Below are positions 21,466 through 32,387 of a DNA stretch of 64,000 nt, in pieces (position 1 is the stretch's first letter; the number at the start of each line of letters is the position of its first letter). The notes beneath the pieces were generated by a model, which worked only from the letters and a program-made list of their open reading frames with translations, searched no databases and had not been told where the DNA came from. Source of the DNA: Aphrophora alni. Taxonomy: Eukaryota > Arthropoda > Insecta > Hemiptera > Aphrophoridae. Location: assembly GCA_963513935.1 (NCBI GenBank), contig OY740765.1:119665362-119729361 (forward strand), read 5' to 3'. Position numbers and translations under genes: made by a program.

Positions 21466-22070
21466 CTTGGGACAGAAGTAGAAGAGAGATAGAAAGTAAT
21501 AAAGAAGTGAAACACCAGCTATAGATTAGAAATGTTAAATGTTTCTGGTAGTAAGAAGGGACTGAATGGGAAATTGTAAAATTGTCCAATTATACCGATG
21601 GACATTTGGTCGGGTTTGCTCTCCCTAGCGACCAAGGCAGGCCAGCAAAAATCCGGATGCACACAAATCCCCACCCACAGAACCAAACAGAAACCCGCCA
21701 GCCCCAATTACCAACCGCACATCAACAAAAGCAATATACATATTAATATATACACCACCCCTACCGACATGAGACCAGTAACGAAGACCAGCAGAATATC
21801 CACTCAACCCCGGTAACCGGGGCAGAGACAGATTGTGAGATAGTTGGAGTCAAGAATAAATGAATGCCCAAATGTGCTCAGAGCACTTTGGGACAGAACC
21901 AGAAGACATAGAAAAGTAAAAAAAAGTGAAACACTAGCTAAAGATTAGTTATGCTAAGTGTTTCTGGTAGTAAGAAAGCATTAAGTAGAAGAATTTAAAT
22001 TTTCCAAATATTCTGAAGGATGTTTGGCCGCCAGAGCCTCATTTGCTATCACAGGGTGCACCAGTAACAA
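21405..22070 (-). repeat. tandem 5' UTR units of the LINE (about 422-bp spacing)
   Basis: A block starting GACAGATAGTGAGG at 21405 recurs from 21827 (GACAGATTGTGAGATAGTTGG). Shared text includes GTCAAGAATAAAT, CTTTGGGACAGAA, GTGAAACAC and GTTTCTGGTAGTAAGAA, for about 230 bases. Tandem units upstream of ORF1 resemble the repeated promoter monomers of some LINEs. That role is inferred. Confidence 0.7.
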
Positions 22071-22343
22071 AACAACAGTTACTTAGCGTGAAGATAAGGT
22101 TGACATTTGTATATGAGAGGCTATAACTGACACATCCACATACCTTGCACCCCAGTATAGAAAGTAACATTGAATACAAATTATCTATTTAATGGCTTCT
22201 AAATTACAATTGCCTTACAACAATTTAATATTATTTAAAAAAATATATACATTGTACAATACTAATAATAACTTTATTAGTAAAAAGTACAATGAATACT
22301 GTACATACATAAAATAGGATTGAAGCATTTGCTCCATTCATTA

Positions 22344-22770
22344 AGGCCGGTCCAGACGCTACGTTTTGCACAACCTTTTGTCTGTACAGTTCAACATGTT
22401 GCAGATAAAGCGTTGTATGTAGATAGGAAAAGTACGAAGTTATGAAACCGGCGCGAAGACGGTACAGTTGCAGCAATAACTGAGGTAGAGAGCATAGATA
22501 TCCTTGAACTGTGTGGACAAGTCGGCGCATGTAGACGGTAGCTCCGTTTTCCGATTCATTTTGTTCCTCAGTTTCTTTGTATTTGTATGTGTTTGTTTGA
22601 GCAACAATGGCAGCATGTCAAAATTGACCAGAGTAGTACCTCCTCCATGACGATGTCACTAAAACTATGTGAAATATACAGATATCTCTGCACCATCCAG
22701 ACACTCTAAAAATTGCAACGTTTTCATTCCGTCCTAAGACTGTGCAAAGAAAATATATCTGGACCGGCCT
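22344..22770. mobile_element. PIF/Harbinger-type MITE (427 bp, TTA duplication)
   Basis: The ends are 13-bp perfect inverted repeats AGGCCGGTCCAGA (22344 on) and TCTGGACCGGCCT (to 22770). They are flanked by TTA at 22341-22343 and 22771-22773. GGCCGG ends with a 3-bp TWA duplication are the standard signature of PIF/Harbinger MITEs. No transposase coding capacity is visible inside. Confidence 0.85.
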
Positions 22771-22773
22771 TTA

Positions 22774-25700
22774 TATATCATTCCAGTGTAACAAATAATA
22801 ATTATAGTTTAAATATTCAAACTGTCTGACGAGAAACTAGAAAAATCCAAAACGTGATTAAAATTGTTGTTCATTTTATAAAACACAGATATTCTCCCCC
22901 CCCCTCATCCTTTTACCTAGACTCTACATTGTTTCCATTACAGGTTTAGATACCATTTGGAAAATCTTGATATATTTTTATTTCATTATTGCTAATAATT
23001 TTTCCATATTATATATATATATTTTATTTGTTTATTATTTTTTTGACTAACTATATAATATTATTTTGAAATCTTGATTAACAATATACAAAATTCATTT
23101 TTAAGTCTATATTCTAAGCTTCTTAACTTTAAAAGACATTTAAAAGATTAAATTGTTTTATGGTTTAATAATTAATTATTTATGATATATGTTTAATATA
23201 ATGAAACAAACACTGAAACAAACACTATATCTTTATAGATATTTATATTTTAAGTATGGAAAAAAACTACTTACTGCAACGAGCTCACTCTTATTTTTCA
23301 TTATGGGATTACGGCTCGATTGCAAGAATGAATCTCACTCGCTTGTTTAGAGCAATATTTATTCTTAGTGTAATTTTAAGTTAAGATTAACTTCCTTTTG
23401 TTTAATTTCGGACTAGCAACTTTCTCTTTCAATTAGGCCTCTTTTTCGAGGTGTTTGCAAAATCTATATGAACAATGTGAAATATGAGCACTAATATTTC
23501 TATAGAATATTAATTACATAACCTGAAAAGCACATAGGATTTATGTGTTATTAAAATAAAACACTTATACAGAAATTAAAATGTATTAAAATTTAATTCA
23601 TTAAAAACAAAAAATTCAATTAAATCGTTTTTAAAGTTCAAATAAAAAAAAATTGAATGTTATTTGAATTTTTATAGTATACACTATCAATCAAACTAAT
23701 ATCTAAACAATATGAGTCAAGTATAATTGAAAATAGAACAATTACAAAAAACTATTATTATTAATCTTTCAAAATATACTAAAACTATGTTGAAATAAAA
23801 ACACACAAGAAATTCAATTATTCATACACAAACATAAAATTCAATCAAAGACAAATTAAAACGTATATAACACAAATAGCAAGTTTATTTGATTTATTTA
23901 AATTAAAAAAATCTTGTGTAGGAACTCCCAACTCTGTCCGAAGTAGTATCTTGTGATGGATTTTGTGCTTTTCGAAGTTTCTTGAATCAAATCAGCGATA
24001 TTTCAATGCTAAGTTTCAAATGTTCATTTCCTTTAGTAGCTCGTGTTCTTCAACGCTAAGACTGTCCTATTTCTTCATGAAGCTAAAACATGTCTTCTTA
24101 TAAAGTCGAAAATAATTTTTAAAACCTTCTAAGTCCAATATTTGTTTGACGAAAATTTTCTAAGTCCTTATATCTTGAGCGTAGTTGAGAATTATGACCA
24201 TCTTGGTGCTGTAGAATCCAGAAATTGGCCTACAAGGTCAGATGATGAAGTCCAAATACTTTAATTTTCTCCAATCTGAACGAAGTAACGTCGGTTCTTA
24301 AAAAATGGTCACTTTCCCTCTAAATTTCCCTTTTTGCTTTTAGTGTTTTTCCCGTTGTTTTGAACCCTTTCTTTACAGTAGAATGATGTACTAAGCTTCC
24401 TTCATCTATTTGTCGATGTATTTTCTCCAAACTATTTCTTAATTAGCCGTTTTTATTTGTTTATTATTTTGGTCTGCCTTGTCTCATGTTGGTGGAACTT
24501 ATCCCCTCCTAACTGCGTAGTGGGGACGATTGATCAACCTCGTTTCATGTTCGTACAGGTTGCTCCAGGTTTTTTCTAATTCGCCATAACTCTTTTTTGG
24601 TTGCGAATTTGGAAATTCTGAAGGTATCCTTTTCTTCTTCTTGCTTTGTAGGTTACATTAAAACTTGAATGGTGTTTATCGTAACATAGCTTTTCGAGTT
24701 ATTCAAGTTTTAGTGATTTTCAGATGACCAACTTATGATCTTTTCGAGATTTCGATGATTTTTCTTCAGTTCCTTGTTGCCCTTGTCCTGAAACGAAAGA
24801 ATCCACCTGGATTATGCTTGCAGTCCTTTTATTTTAGATGTAATGCAACCTCCAAGTTTCGTCTTTTGGCGTATGCTTTCTTGGTGTTAGAAAACCCTGC
24901 CATTTTAATAAATACATGTTTCTCATGATTCAATGTTACAATATTACCTCTTGTTTATCTAACTGTATCATAAAATTTATTTTTTTAATTTTTAAAAATA
25001 ACCCTTTGTTATTTTATTTCTCATCATCGGTTTGGCTGATTTTGACCAAACTTACCAAAAGTGTTTCCCTTTATGCCCTTTATCAATTGTTGTTTTTACT
25101 ATCCTCGACATTTTCCTACATTTTCTTAAATTTGAGAAAAACGTCTCAAGGGTGATCATTGACAGTGTATTTCTCAAAGAAATCTTTATAAATTCAAAAT
25201 TTTTATTTTGCAAAATGAATTTATCCCCACTAAGTTTTTTTATACCATGTTTGGTTTTTTGGAATTCCTTATTTTTGGTTTTTGGATTTTTAATCTCTTG
25301 GTTTTTTAACTCTAACCATTAAACTAACAATGTTTAATACCAATGTTAAAATACCAAAGTTCTTAACTATATTTAGGTACTCTTCACATTTATAATCCAA
25401 AATAATTTAAAATGTTTACAAAAATAATTATACTAAGTTATCTTATTTAGTATATGATTCATCTCTCCTGTAGTAACAGATCAGTTAATTAATAACAAGT
25501 CGGTGCAGGTGACTCATCATTGAACACTCTCACCCTTGAATAGAATTGTATAGGTTTTGTGAACCTGTCGATACTGGTTATTTTAACTTAGTAAAACACG
25601 CATTTTTATAAAAATCTTCCAATTGTTTTGTTTTTTGGATATTTTTGAGACTTGAGCAGTTTGGGTAAAACTACAGTTAACTAAAAACTATTGTTTAAAA

Positions 25701-28700
25701 ATTAAAAGTTATTGTTTAAAATTTTTCAATTAAAAATAATTATTCTACTGTAATGATTTTTAATACTAAGTTAGTCCTTAAAATAAATAATGTACTTGAA
25801 TTATATTTATTTTTAGAACATGTTTATAATAAAAAAAAAGTGTTGTTTACTTAACTTAACATAACAACCAATCTCTCTCTTCAGGCTGAAATGGGTTTTG
25901 TGATAATTTGCCCAGTTCTTGGTAAGCCTGTGTTCAATTTTTACAACATAAAATAAAAAGTTTTCGGATTCATTCCGAAATATTCAAAAAATCTGTTTTT
26001 GTCGGCAAATAATTAATTGAGGAAAAGGGTGTTTTTACTCCCCGTAAATAGATCTTATTTTAATAATAGGATGTATTTCACGTCTAATTTCACGTCTAAA
26101 AAGGTATTACCTTGGTTATAACATTGTCATTAAGCAGCAATAAAGCTACAGCCTGTTCCATGCTACACTGACCTGTTTTGGTAGCAACTCTATCTGCGCT
26201 GACAACCTGCTTGCATTATGGCCACATCCTACCTGCCGCTCGGAGTGAGGCTTTTGGCTTCAAGAATATGAGTCTGAGTACCTGCTTTAACCAGCTTGCA
26301 TCTTGGATGTACCCTTAACCTGGTATTGTTAGCTGCGAGGCCTATAAATTTAAATGAAGTAGAAAGAATAACTATGGATTGGTAGGAGAGTCAATTTAAT
26401 TTGCCTTATGTCATAAACAGACATCACGATATATATAAGAAAAGTTGATAATGGTTTGTGTGAAGTGACAGTTTAAAAATGAAAGTTTGTAACGTAACAA
26501 AGTGATCAAAACAGTCGTAAGTAATATATAAATGTTTGAAACAACCAAACTAATCTTGAAAGAAATGTGAGTATCATAGAAATATTTTAAAAACTTGGAC
26601 TGATATTAGATTGAAGATTTATGCATAATATAATAGGTGTTTTAAATTTAGATATTGATAAGTATTTTCCATTTCAATAAAAGATTTATATTGTAAAAAA
26701 CTGAAAATGTCTAAGTAAAAAATTTATCGTGATCACCTGTTTACCCAAATGCATCTAGACTGGCGATTCATGGAAATACAGAGATAAAGATAAGAACCCA
26801 GGACTACATAACATCAATCAAAATATGTACAATCAAGTTCCTTGTAAAATGGCACCCAACATCAAGAATGTTTGTTAAGAATTAAAACAAACACTCTTTT
26901 ACAGACATCACATTACTATGTTAAGGCTTACAATAAATTGATCAATTCAAGGAATTGATTTGTGAAATAATTAAAGAAATTTATACACCATTATTTCATG
27001 GTATTGTATGTTGTTACCATTCTTAAGGATGATATCCTCAAATAGATGCTCTTGGGACCAAGAATGGTAATGTTTAAAAAAAAAAGAGATCTAGATGATT
27101 TTGATTGACTGGTAATTTATTTAACCTTTTTAAATTTTACGATTCTGGATTTTAAGTTACCATTTACATAAAGATAACATGTAACATAGTTTAGTAGTTC
27201 CTTTTTTTTAGTTAATTTAAAGAACAATCTGCAAGGTAACAATTGACACTTTTACTAGATATATATATCTAGAAATTTACATTATTTATACGCCCCAAAA
27301 AGATTTAGATAATTTTTAATCAAACCCCCCCCCATACAATTAATTAAATAAGTAAGTTAAAAAAAAAAAATAGAAAAAGACAATTCTTTAAAGTATGTAA
27401 TGTTACAAAATTTAGTTTTTAAATTATATATATTAAAGTTAACAAATTTTAATTAATTAATTTCACACAAAATATATGAGAATTAATTAATGACATATAA
27501 AATTATAAGTTGGCCAACTGTAAAAGGAAAATTTGTTTTTAAATGTATATATTAACAAAGGGAGATATTTATTTATTTTTGATTATATATTGACGTCAAT
27601 TTTTTTGAATTTTGAAAATTAACCTCTTTGGGGTTGTAAGGTCGAAAGGTGGATGCGTATCCCATCCATATTTTATTTTATTTTGCATTTTGTACATATA
27701 TAAAAAAAAATCATGTCTAGTTCAACAAAAACATCCAAAACATTATTTCACAAATGCACTTCAAGTTTATTCTGACTAACTTCACAGCTTTAAGTTGTTC
27801 ATTAGCTTTCACTTTGTCCTTTTACGTAACTTAAAAGAAAGTCCTCAGGTCTTAGCATGGACTTGAAATTTTCTGCTGGAACTTAATTTTTTACAGCATG
27901 CTGGAACCAGCTGTATAGCTGCAGAAAATACATGTACCATTTAAAGAAAGAACAGACATTTCTAGACAGGTTTAAACATTTCTGTTGCAGATTTATGAGC
28001 AACATATTTTTCTGTAATTAAGTTTTATAAAAATGCAATTTCTTTAAAGACAAAATGTTATATATATATATATATATATATATATTCCAATAAATTACTG
28101 AATGACTTTACTTTATTAAAGATAAAAACGAAAAGGAAGCTTTTCTTTTTAAAAGATTGTTTGAATTTAAGCTGGTACAATTTACAGACAATTCAAAAAT
28201 TAGTTGTAATTAAATTTAATGATTCATTAATTGATGATTTGATTTTATAATTACTAAAAATAAAGCTTTGTTTTATTCTTTCAAAAGATTATATAAATTT
28301 ATACTCTAAAAAGAATTTACAGACAACTTAAGGTTTAATTATGATTGAAAACAAATTTCAAAATTTTTTATTTATAAAATAGAAATACATATTTTTAAGA
28401 TGGTTAACTTAATAAGGTTTAAACTGAAAATTTTGGGTTACCTGGTTTTAGCAGAATCGAACGCTTGTAAGGCACAGATGAAATTGATTGTGATAAACTT
28501 GATACTTCATTGAAACTTAACACAATTATGTATTTAATTTAGAAATCATGAGTTTTTCGCACGCCTTTAGAAGAAAATTTTTGACTCATGTTGAACTGAA
28601 GTTAAGAACTTTTTATAATTTTGAAAAGTTTGCGATGTGCATTGAAGGTGAACTCAGATCAGTCTCCCTATCTCTAGACAGAGCCTACCTCAATGCTATC

Positions 28701-28960
28701 GCCTCGGGCCAAGTCCACAGTCGAATCACGTGAGGCTGTTTTCAGACTAGTCCACCAGATTGTAGCAGCTCACGGGAGCTCTAAATTGAAATATTATTAT
28801 GGGAAACGGGTGCCGGTGAATTTAAATTTAGTAAGACGTTACAATGTGTAAAAGACGAATATAAATTTGAGTTAGAAAACAACATAAATTCTCTAAAGCA
28901 ACACGGACAAAAGTCAGTGATTGCTCTTAAAATCAATTAAAACAACAGTCAGGTCACCTT
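22774..28960. other. long AT-rich stretch without a recognisable gene
   Basis: I read this on both strands and found only short ORFs in low-complexity T- or A-rich sequence (for example 25032-25322 and 28548-28733). A GC-richer patch at 26110-26350 and another at 23930-24650 have no recognisable coding or repeat signature. A (TA)n tract lies at 28056-28084. Two diverged copies of a ~130-bp unit (AAAAGATT...TTTACAGACAA) lie at 28150-28335. It could be intron or intergenic DNA. Confidence 0.5.
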
Positions 28961-28964
28961 AAAT

Positions 28965-30440
28965 CTAAAAATATTATGAATAAAAACTCAAACCTTCTGA
29001 TTGGATAAGTAACATTGTTTTAATTGATAAACCAAATAAATTGTGAATATATATAGATCTACATAATCTAAATAAAGCTATCAAATGAAAAGAATTGCAA
29101 TTACTGACATTACATGACTTTAGGGTCTGTTCAAGAAGAGGACCATCAATCGTAAACAATTTTCTATTGTCATAAATAGAACAGACAGAACCTGGTCTGA
29201 CAGAACAGCTGCAACATTGTTTGCATGCATAGGACAGTATTTTACCAAGAACAGAAATAATGTGGAACCAATAGAGATTTGTTAATTCCTACTTATATGA
29301 ATTCATGTGGGGCCGTATAAACAAGGATGAAGATCTATTTATATTGATCTCCGGATCAATTAAGTGTGTGTTCATATATTATGTATACAGTTGGTTAGTA
29401 AACTTTCTGGGTGTCACTGTTTGTATGACGGTCTTCTTCTTGAAAAGACCTCTAATTTGGCTAATACCAGAATATTTACGGTTGTAGATCCAAAAGATGG
29501 CTACTGGAATGTGAAACTTGACTAAGAAATCAATGAACTAATTACTTTTTGGACACTCTTTGGAAGATATTGATGGTTATGCTTACCTTTCGGACTTTGT
29601 GTATCCGGAGAAGAATTTAAAAGAAGACATTTTGAAATAAAAGAAGGTCTAAATGGAACATGCATCGTCGTTCATGATTTACTGATTTATGGATGCAGTA
29701 AATCATATGAAGAAACAGTAAAAGATTATGACAGAAACTTTATAAAATTGTTTGAATGAGTAAAGAAGGAAATATAAAATTGAACATTAACAAACTAAAT
29801 TTTAAATTAACTGAAACATATCTAGGATATATAACATGCAAAGATGGTATTAAGCAAGATCCTGCAAAACCTGAAGTTCTAGCCAAAATGCTGAAACCTG
29901 AAAATCTTCAGAATTTTAAAGTTTCCTCAGTCTAGTGCTTATCAAAATCCCTTCCTCAACTTTCAGATATTTGCAAACCATTAAGACATCACATGAAGTA
30001 AAGTACAGTTTAAACGGACATCCGAAAAGGAAAATGCTTTCAAACTCAATAAAGTTTAATATCAGAAACCCCAGTTTTACATATTTATGTTCCAAAACAC
30101 CTGGTAATACAGTGTGATGTCAACAATAAAAAAAGTAGGTGCATTCTTGATGCACCTGTAGCATTCGGATCTCGAACTCTAACACAGCCGGAAAAAGCTT
30201 ATGCCCAGATTGAAATGGAATGTTTAGCTTGTTTTTAAGTGTGAAAGATTTGAAAAATCATAACCTCTGAATCGGACCACAAGTCATTAGAATCAATCTT
30301 CAAAAATCTATGTTGAAAGCACCGAAACTTTTACAACAAATGTTATTTCGTCTCAAAGATACATCAATGTAATATACAAATAAGGAAAAAATATGTTAGT
30401 TTCCGTCATCTTATCAGAAAATGGGCTTGTGAGAAAACGG
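28965..30440 (+). pseudogene. Gypsy reverse transcriptase and RNase H pseudogene
   Basis: SDWISNIVLIDKPNKL and YIDLHNLNKAIK (28998-29085) open the reverse transcriptase. After about 350 unrelated bases (29115-29465) it resumes with FTVVDPKDGYWNVKLD (29475-29522), the first catalytic Asp block, then TFWTLFGRY and LPFGLCVSGEEFKRR. GLNGTCIVVHDLLIYG (about 29655) is the catalytic YxDD-type block, where the first Asp has become His. RNase H is visible in VIQCDVNNKK (30110), PVAFGSRTLTQPEKAYAQIE (30155-30215) and SESDHKSLESIFKN (30265-30310). Numerous stops occur. The D-to-H change and stops make it inactive. Confidence 0.85.
29115..29465. other. unidentified insertion inside the Gypsy reverse transcriptase
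   Basis: The reverse-transcriptase reading is interrupted here for about 350 bases and resumes cleanly at ARIF/TRIFTVVDPKDG near 29470. I see no terminal repeats or coding motif, so its nature is open. Confidence 0.45.
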
Positions 30441-30894
30441 AACCTCTAATACCCAGTAGTGGCTCGTCTCTTAGAATATTAAACTCTATGGAAAATAATG
30501 AACTTTGACCAAAAACTAAAGTAGTATACGTGAGAAACCTGAAGAAATTAATTTACGGTGCTAGATTCAGATCGAAGCAACCATAATGATGTAGTTAGTT
30601 CACTTCTCGATGTGAACCTCATCTGTAGGCGCGGGGTAAGGAGTGTGCCGAGTGCTAGCGAAGTTACCCGATTGCTGCTGACAGTCCCTCCACACTACTC
30701 TTTGTCTATATGGCTCTTGGTCTGAGTTAGAACGGTTCTGTGAGACGATATTTCAGTACCATAATACATTGGTCAAACGTTGTGTTGTCTGATGCTTGAG
30801 TGTTGTTGTTATGGGTATGTTGTTGTTGTTGTGTATTGTGGTGCAATGATTGTTGTGATGCAGTGATTGATGATTATTACTTAAGAAAAATGAA

Positions 30895-31045
30895 TAAAGT
30901 TCAGTATTTATTAAATAACAACTTTTCTTCTTTAACAATAGAAAAAAAAGCTCAATAAAAGAGCTTGGAAGGCCAAAGCCAATGCTGAATTTATCACAAA
31001 AACAAAAAGTCAAAGGACGTGAGTACTGCTGGTCATTTAATGATA
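30895..31045 (+). pseudogene. hAT transposase N-terminal fragment (TTF zinc-finger type)
   Basis: Plus-strand reading gives LNNNFSSLTIEKK, then after a frame change KELGRPKPMLNLSQKQ and KGREYCWSFNDKL. This resembles the start of hAT proteins of the DUF4371/TTF-finger class: F.SL....K...K.LGRP.P.L.L.Q......R.Y...F. The cysteine-rich finger after it is lost behind a stop at about 31036. The remaining protein is not present. Confidence 0.6.
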
Positions 31046-31254
31046 AGTTGTAGAAAAGATTTCTTGGATTTGTTGTACAAAAATGTGACAACTACAGGAG
31101 CGGGAGTATAAATTATTTGGAGCGAGTGGTTGTAAATATTTGACTTTAGCTCAGCTACTTGTCTGAATTGTAAGTATTATTTAATTAAACTTTCATTAAA
31201 CTATTTATGCTAGAGACCGTAGGTACTTGGTGGTATTCCATTTTAAATAAAATT

Positions 31255-31895
31255 AAAACAACAATTTTTTTTAGTATCAACCACAATGTTTTAATAGAAA
31301 CTTGCCGACCATGGTTTCGCTAGTTAAAGCATTGTCAAGGACTTATACAAGAATGAAACAATGAGGTTCAGTACACAATATATACACATTATAACAATAG
31401 CTGGGTTTTCCCTTATAACCTAGATGAGAAAGGTAGAGGAAGGGAGTGGAGGTTAGGACATGAGGACTCTAGTTTTTCTAATCATTTAAAAACACACAAT
31501 GTTTCAGATTTTCATGGTAATATAAATTTTGATATTTTACACATAGTCAATAAATCTAAAAATTAAACCTTCTGGAAAATTTAGAAATTAATAGATTAGT
31601 TAAAAATAAAAATGTGTTAGTTTTAAATGAACAATTAGATTTAAGTAATTCCCCACTTTTGAAACCATTAACCAAGTCAAGTCATTGACCCTCCTCTCCA
31701 CTCCCTTCCTCTACCTTTCTCATCTAGGTTATAAGGGAAAACCCAGCTATTGTTATAATGTGTATATATTGTGTACTGAACCTTATTGTTTCATTCTTGT
31801 ATAAGTCCTTGACAATGCTTTAACTAGCGAAACCATGGTCGGCAAGTTTCTATTAAAACATTGTGGTTGATACTAAAAAAAAATTGTTGTTTTAA
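31255..31895 (+). mobile_element. PLE with inverted terminal copies around a GIY-YIG C-terminal remnant
   Basis: The left arm (about 31255-31465) and the right arm (about 31685-31895) are long reverse complements, identical over most of about 200 bases. Shared text includes TTGCCGACCATGGTTTCGC and GGGTTTTCCCTTATAACC. Between them the plus strand encodes a PLE protein C-terminus (31480-31670): SNHLKTHNVSDFHG, FDILHIVNKSK, LVLNEQLDLSNSPLLKP. An inverted terminal copy at the 5' side of a truncated element is a known PLE insertion form. Each arm holds a hammerhead-like core (right arm 31809-31840). Confidence 0.75.
31805..31845 (+). ncRNA. degenerate hammerhead-like motif in PLE right arm
   Basis: The layout is TTGACAA (31809-31815), stem II GCT...AGC, GAA (31829-31831), palindromic ACCATGGT (31832-31839) and C31840 as the classical GUC-type cleavage base. 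Core positions 3 and 8 differ from consensus, so activity is unlikely. A mirror copy is at about 31290-31330 on the minus strand. Confidence 0.45.
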
Positions 31896-32119
31896 TTTTA
31901 TTTCATTAAACTGTTGTGTCTAAAGTCTGTGTATGGTTTTTGCTAATTTGCAGTACCAAAATGGTTTAAAAACGCTAATTTGAGGTTAAATTTTTGAACA
32001 TTTTTCCCCGGACCCTTCGGTAGTTGAGAATGTGAACACCCAGTACTTTTACTCACGAGCCGCTACTGCTAGTATCAGTCATATGTACAACTAATTATAT
32101 CACTATTTATGAAGAATTA

Positions 32120-32378
32120 TAATTAATTAACATGACTGAAAACCTCAATTTTCAAGATAGAATGTTACAACAGTGAAAAAAAATGCTACAATCAAGGATC
32201 ACGATTGTCAAGTAAGTATCCAACTTGTTTTAAAAGGATGGCCTGACAACAACAAAAAAATCACTCCAATTAATACTAGACCATACTGGACATTCATAAA
32301 TGAAGTAAGCACAGGAAATGGAATTGTTCTAAAAGTACAACTTATATTAATTTTAAAGGAAATGAGGTCATAACGTAA
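32120..32378 (+). pseudogene. Gypsy pol linker between RNase H and integrase
   Basis: The reading is MTENLNFQDRMLQQ, then after a frameshift NATIKDHDCQVSIQLVLKGW, NTRPYWTFINEVSTGNG and LKVQLILILKEMRS. The pattern ...LI...GWP......RPYW..RDE.S...G.LLKG...I.P..MR is the characteristic stretch before the integrase zinc finger in Gypsy pol proteins. The reading stops at the border to piggyBac 3. Confidence 0.75.
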
Positions 32379-32387
32379 TTGCGTTAA

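Larger units (their letters stand above)
13755..22080 (-). mobile_element. full-length but decayed two-ORF LINE (R1/LOA/I-like), split by a 2.3-kb insertion
   Basis: Read on the minus strand, the order is tandem 5' units (about 22070-21405), ORF1 (21465-20018), ORF2 with AP endonuclease (19810-19335 and 16989-16780), linker (16640-16021), reverse transcriptase (16147-15035), RNase H (14680-14300), and a 3' UTR ending near 13755 in short AACT-type repeats. Removing the insertion at 16998-19334 leaves about 6 kb, the normal size for this group. RNase H after the reverse transcriptase argues for the I/LOA side of the group, while the endonuclease start resembles R1-type. Many stops and frameshifts show it is old. 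Confidence 0.85.
30454..32068 (+). mobile_element. hAT-type DNA transposon (decayed) inserted in Gypsy pol
   Basis: The ends are CAGTAGTGGCTCGT at 30454 and, on the other strand from 32068, CAGTAGCGGCTCGT. They are 14-bp TIRs with one mismatch. Flanking 8-mers CTAATACC (30446-30453) and CTAGTATC (32069-32076) agree at 6 of 8 bases, with two transitions, as expected for an aged 8-bp hAT duplication. The Gypsy reading stops at the left flank and resumes after the right flank. A hAT N-terminal coding trace is at 30895-31045, and a PLE is nested at about 31255-31895. Confidence 0.8.
28965..32378 (+). mobile_element. Ty3/Gypsy retrotransposon pol fragment, decayed, split by a hAT element
   Basis: Gypsy pol blocks appear in order on the plus strand: reverse-transcriptase start at 28995-29110, core at 29475-29900, RNase H at 30080-30440, then the RNase H-integrase linker at 32120-32375. 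Between RNase H and linker lies a hAT element (30454-32068). No LTRs, gag, protease or complete integrase were found, so this is an internal fragment. It abuts piggyBac 3 at about 32385. Confidence 0.8.

Noticed and set aside
25032..25322. 96-codon plus-strand ORF
   Set aside because: T-rich low-complexity sequence giving Phe/Leu/Ser runs; no motif, no splice support.
28548..28733. 61-codon plus-strand ORF before the Gypsy fragment
   Set aside because: It looks somewhat protein-like, but I could not match it to gag, protease or any host family.
30753..31091. 112-codon minus-strand ORF rich in Asn and His
   Set aside because: Low-complexity TTG/GTT repeats on the plus strand create it; the plus strand carries the hAT N-terminal trace.
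30580..31200. Possible LTR of the Gypsy element (GC-rich block followed by polyadenylation-like text)
   Set aside because: It lies inside the hAT boundaries (CAGTAG...CTACTG with aged 8-bp duplication), and Gypsy pol continues beyond it at 32120, so it is hAT internal sequence.
32384..32387. TTAA as the left border of piggyBac 3
   Set aside because: The adjoining bases (CCAAATAGCC) do not mirror the right end (CTCAGGAACCG), so the TTAA is probably coincidental and the element truncated.
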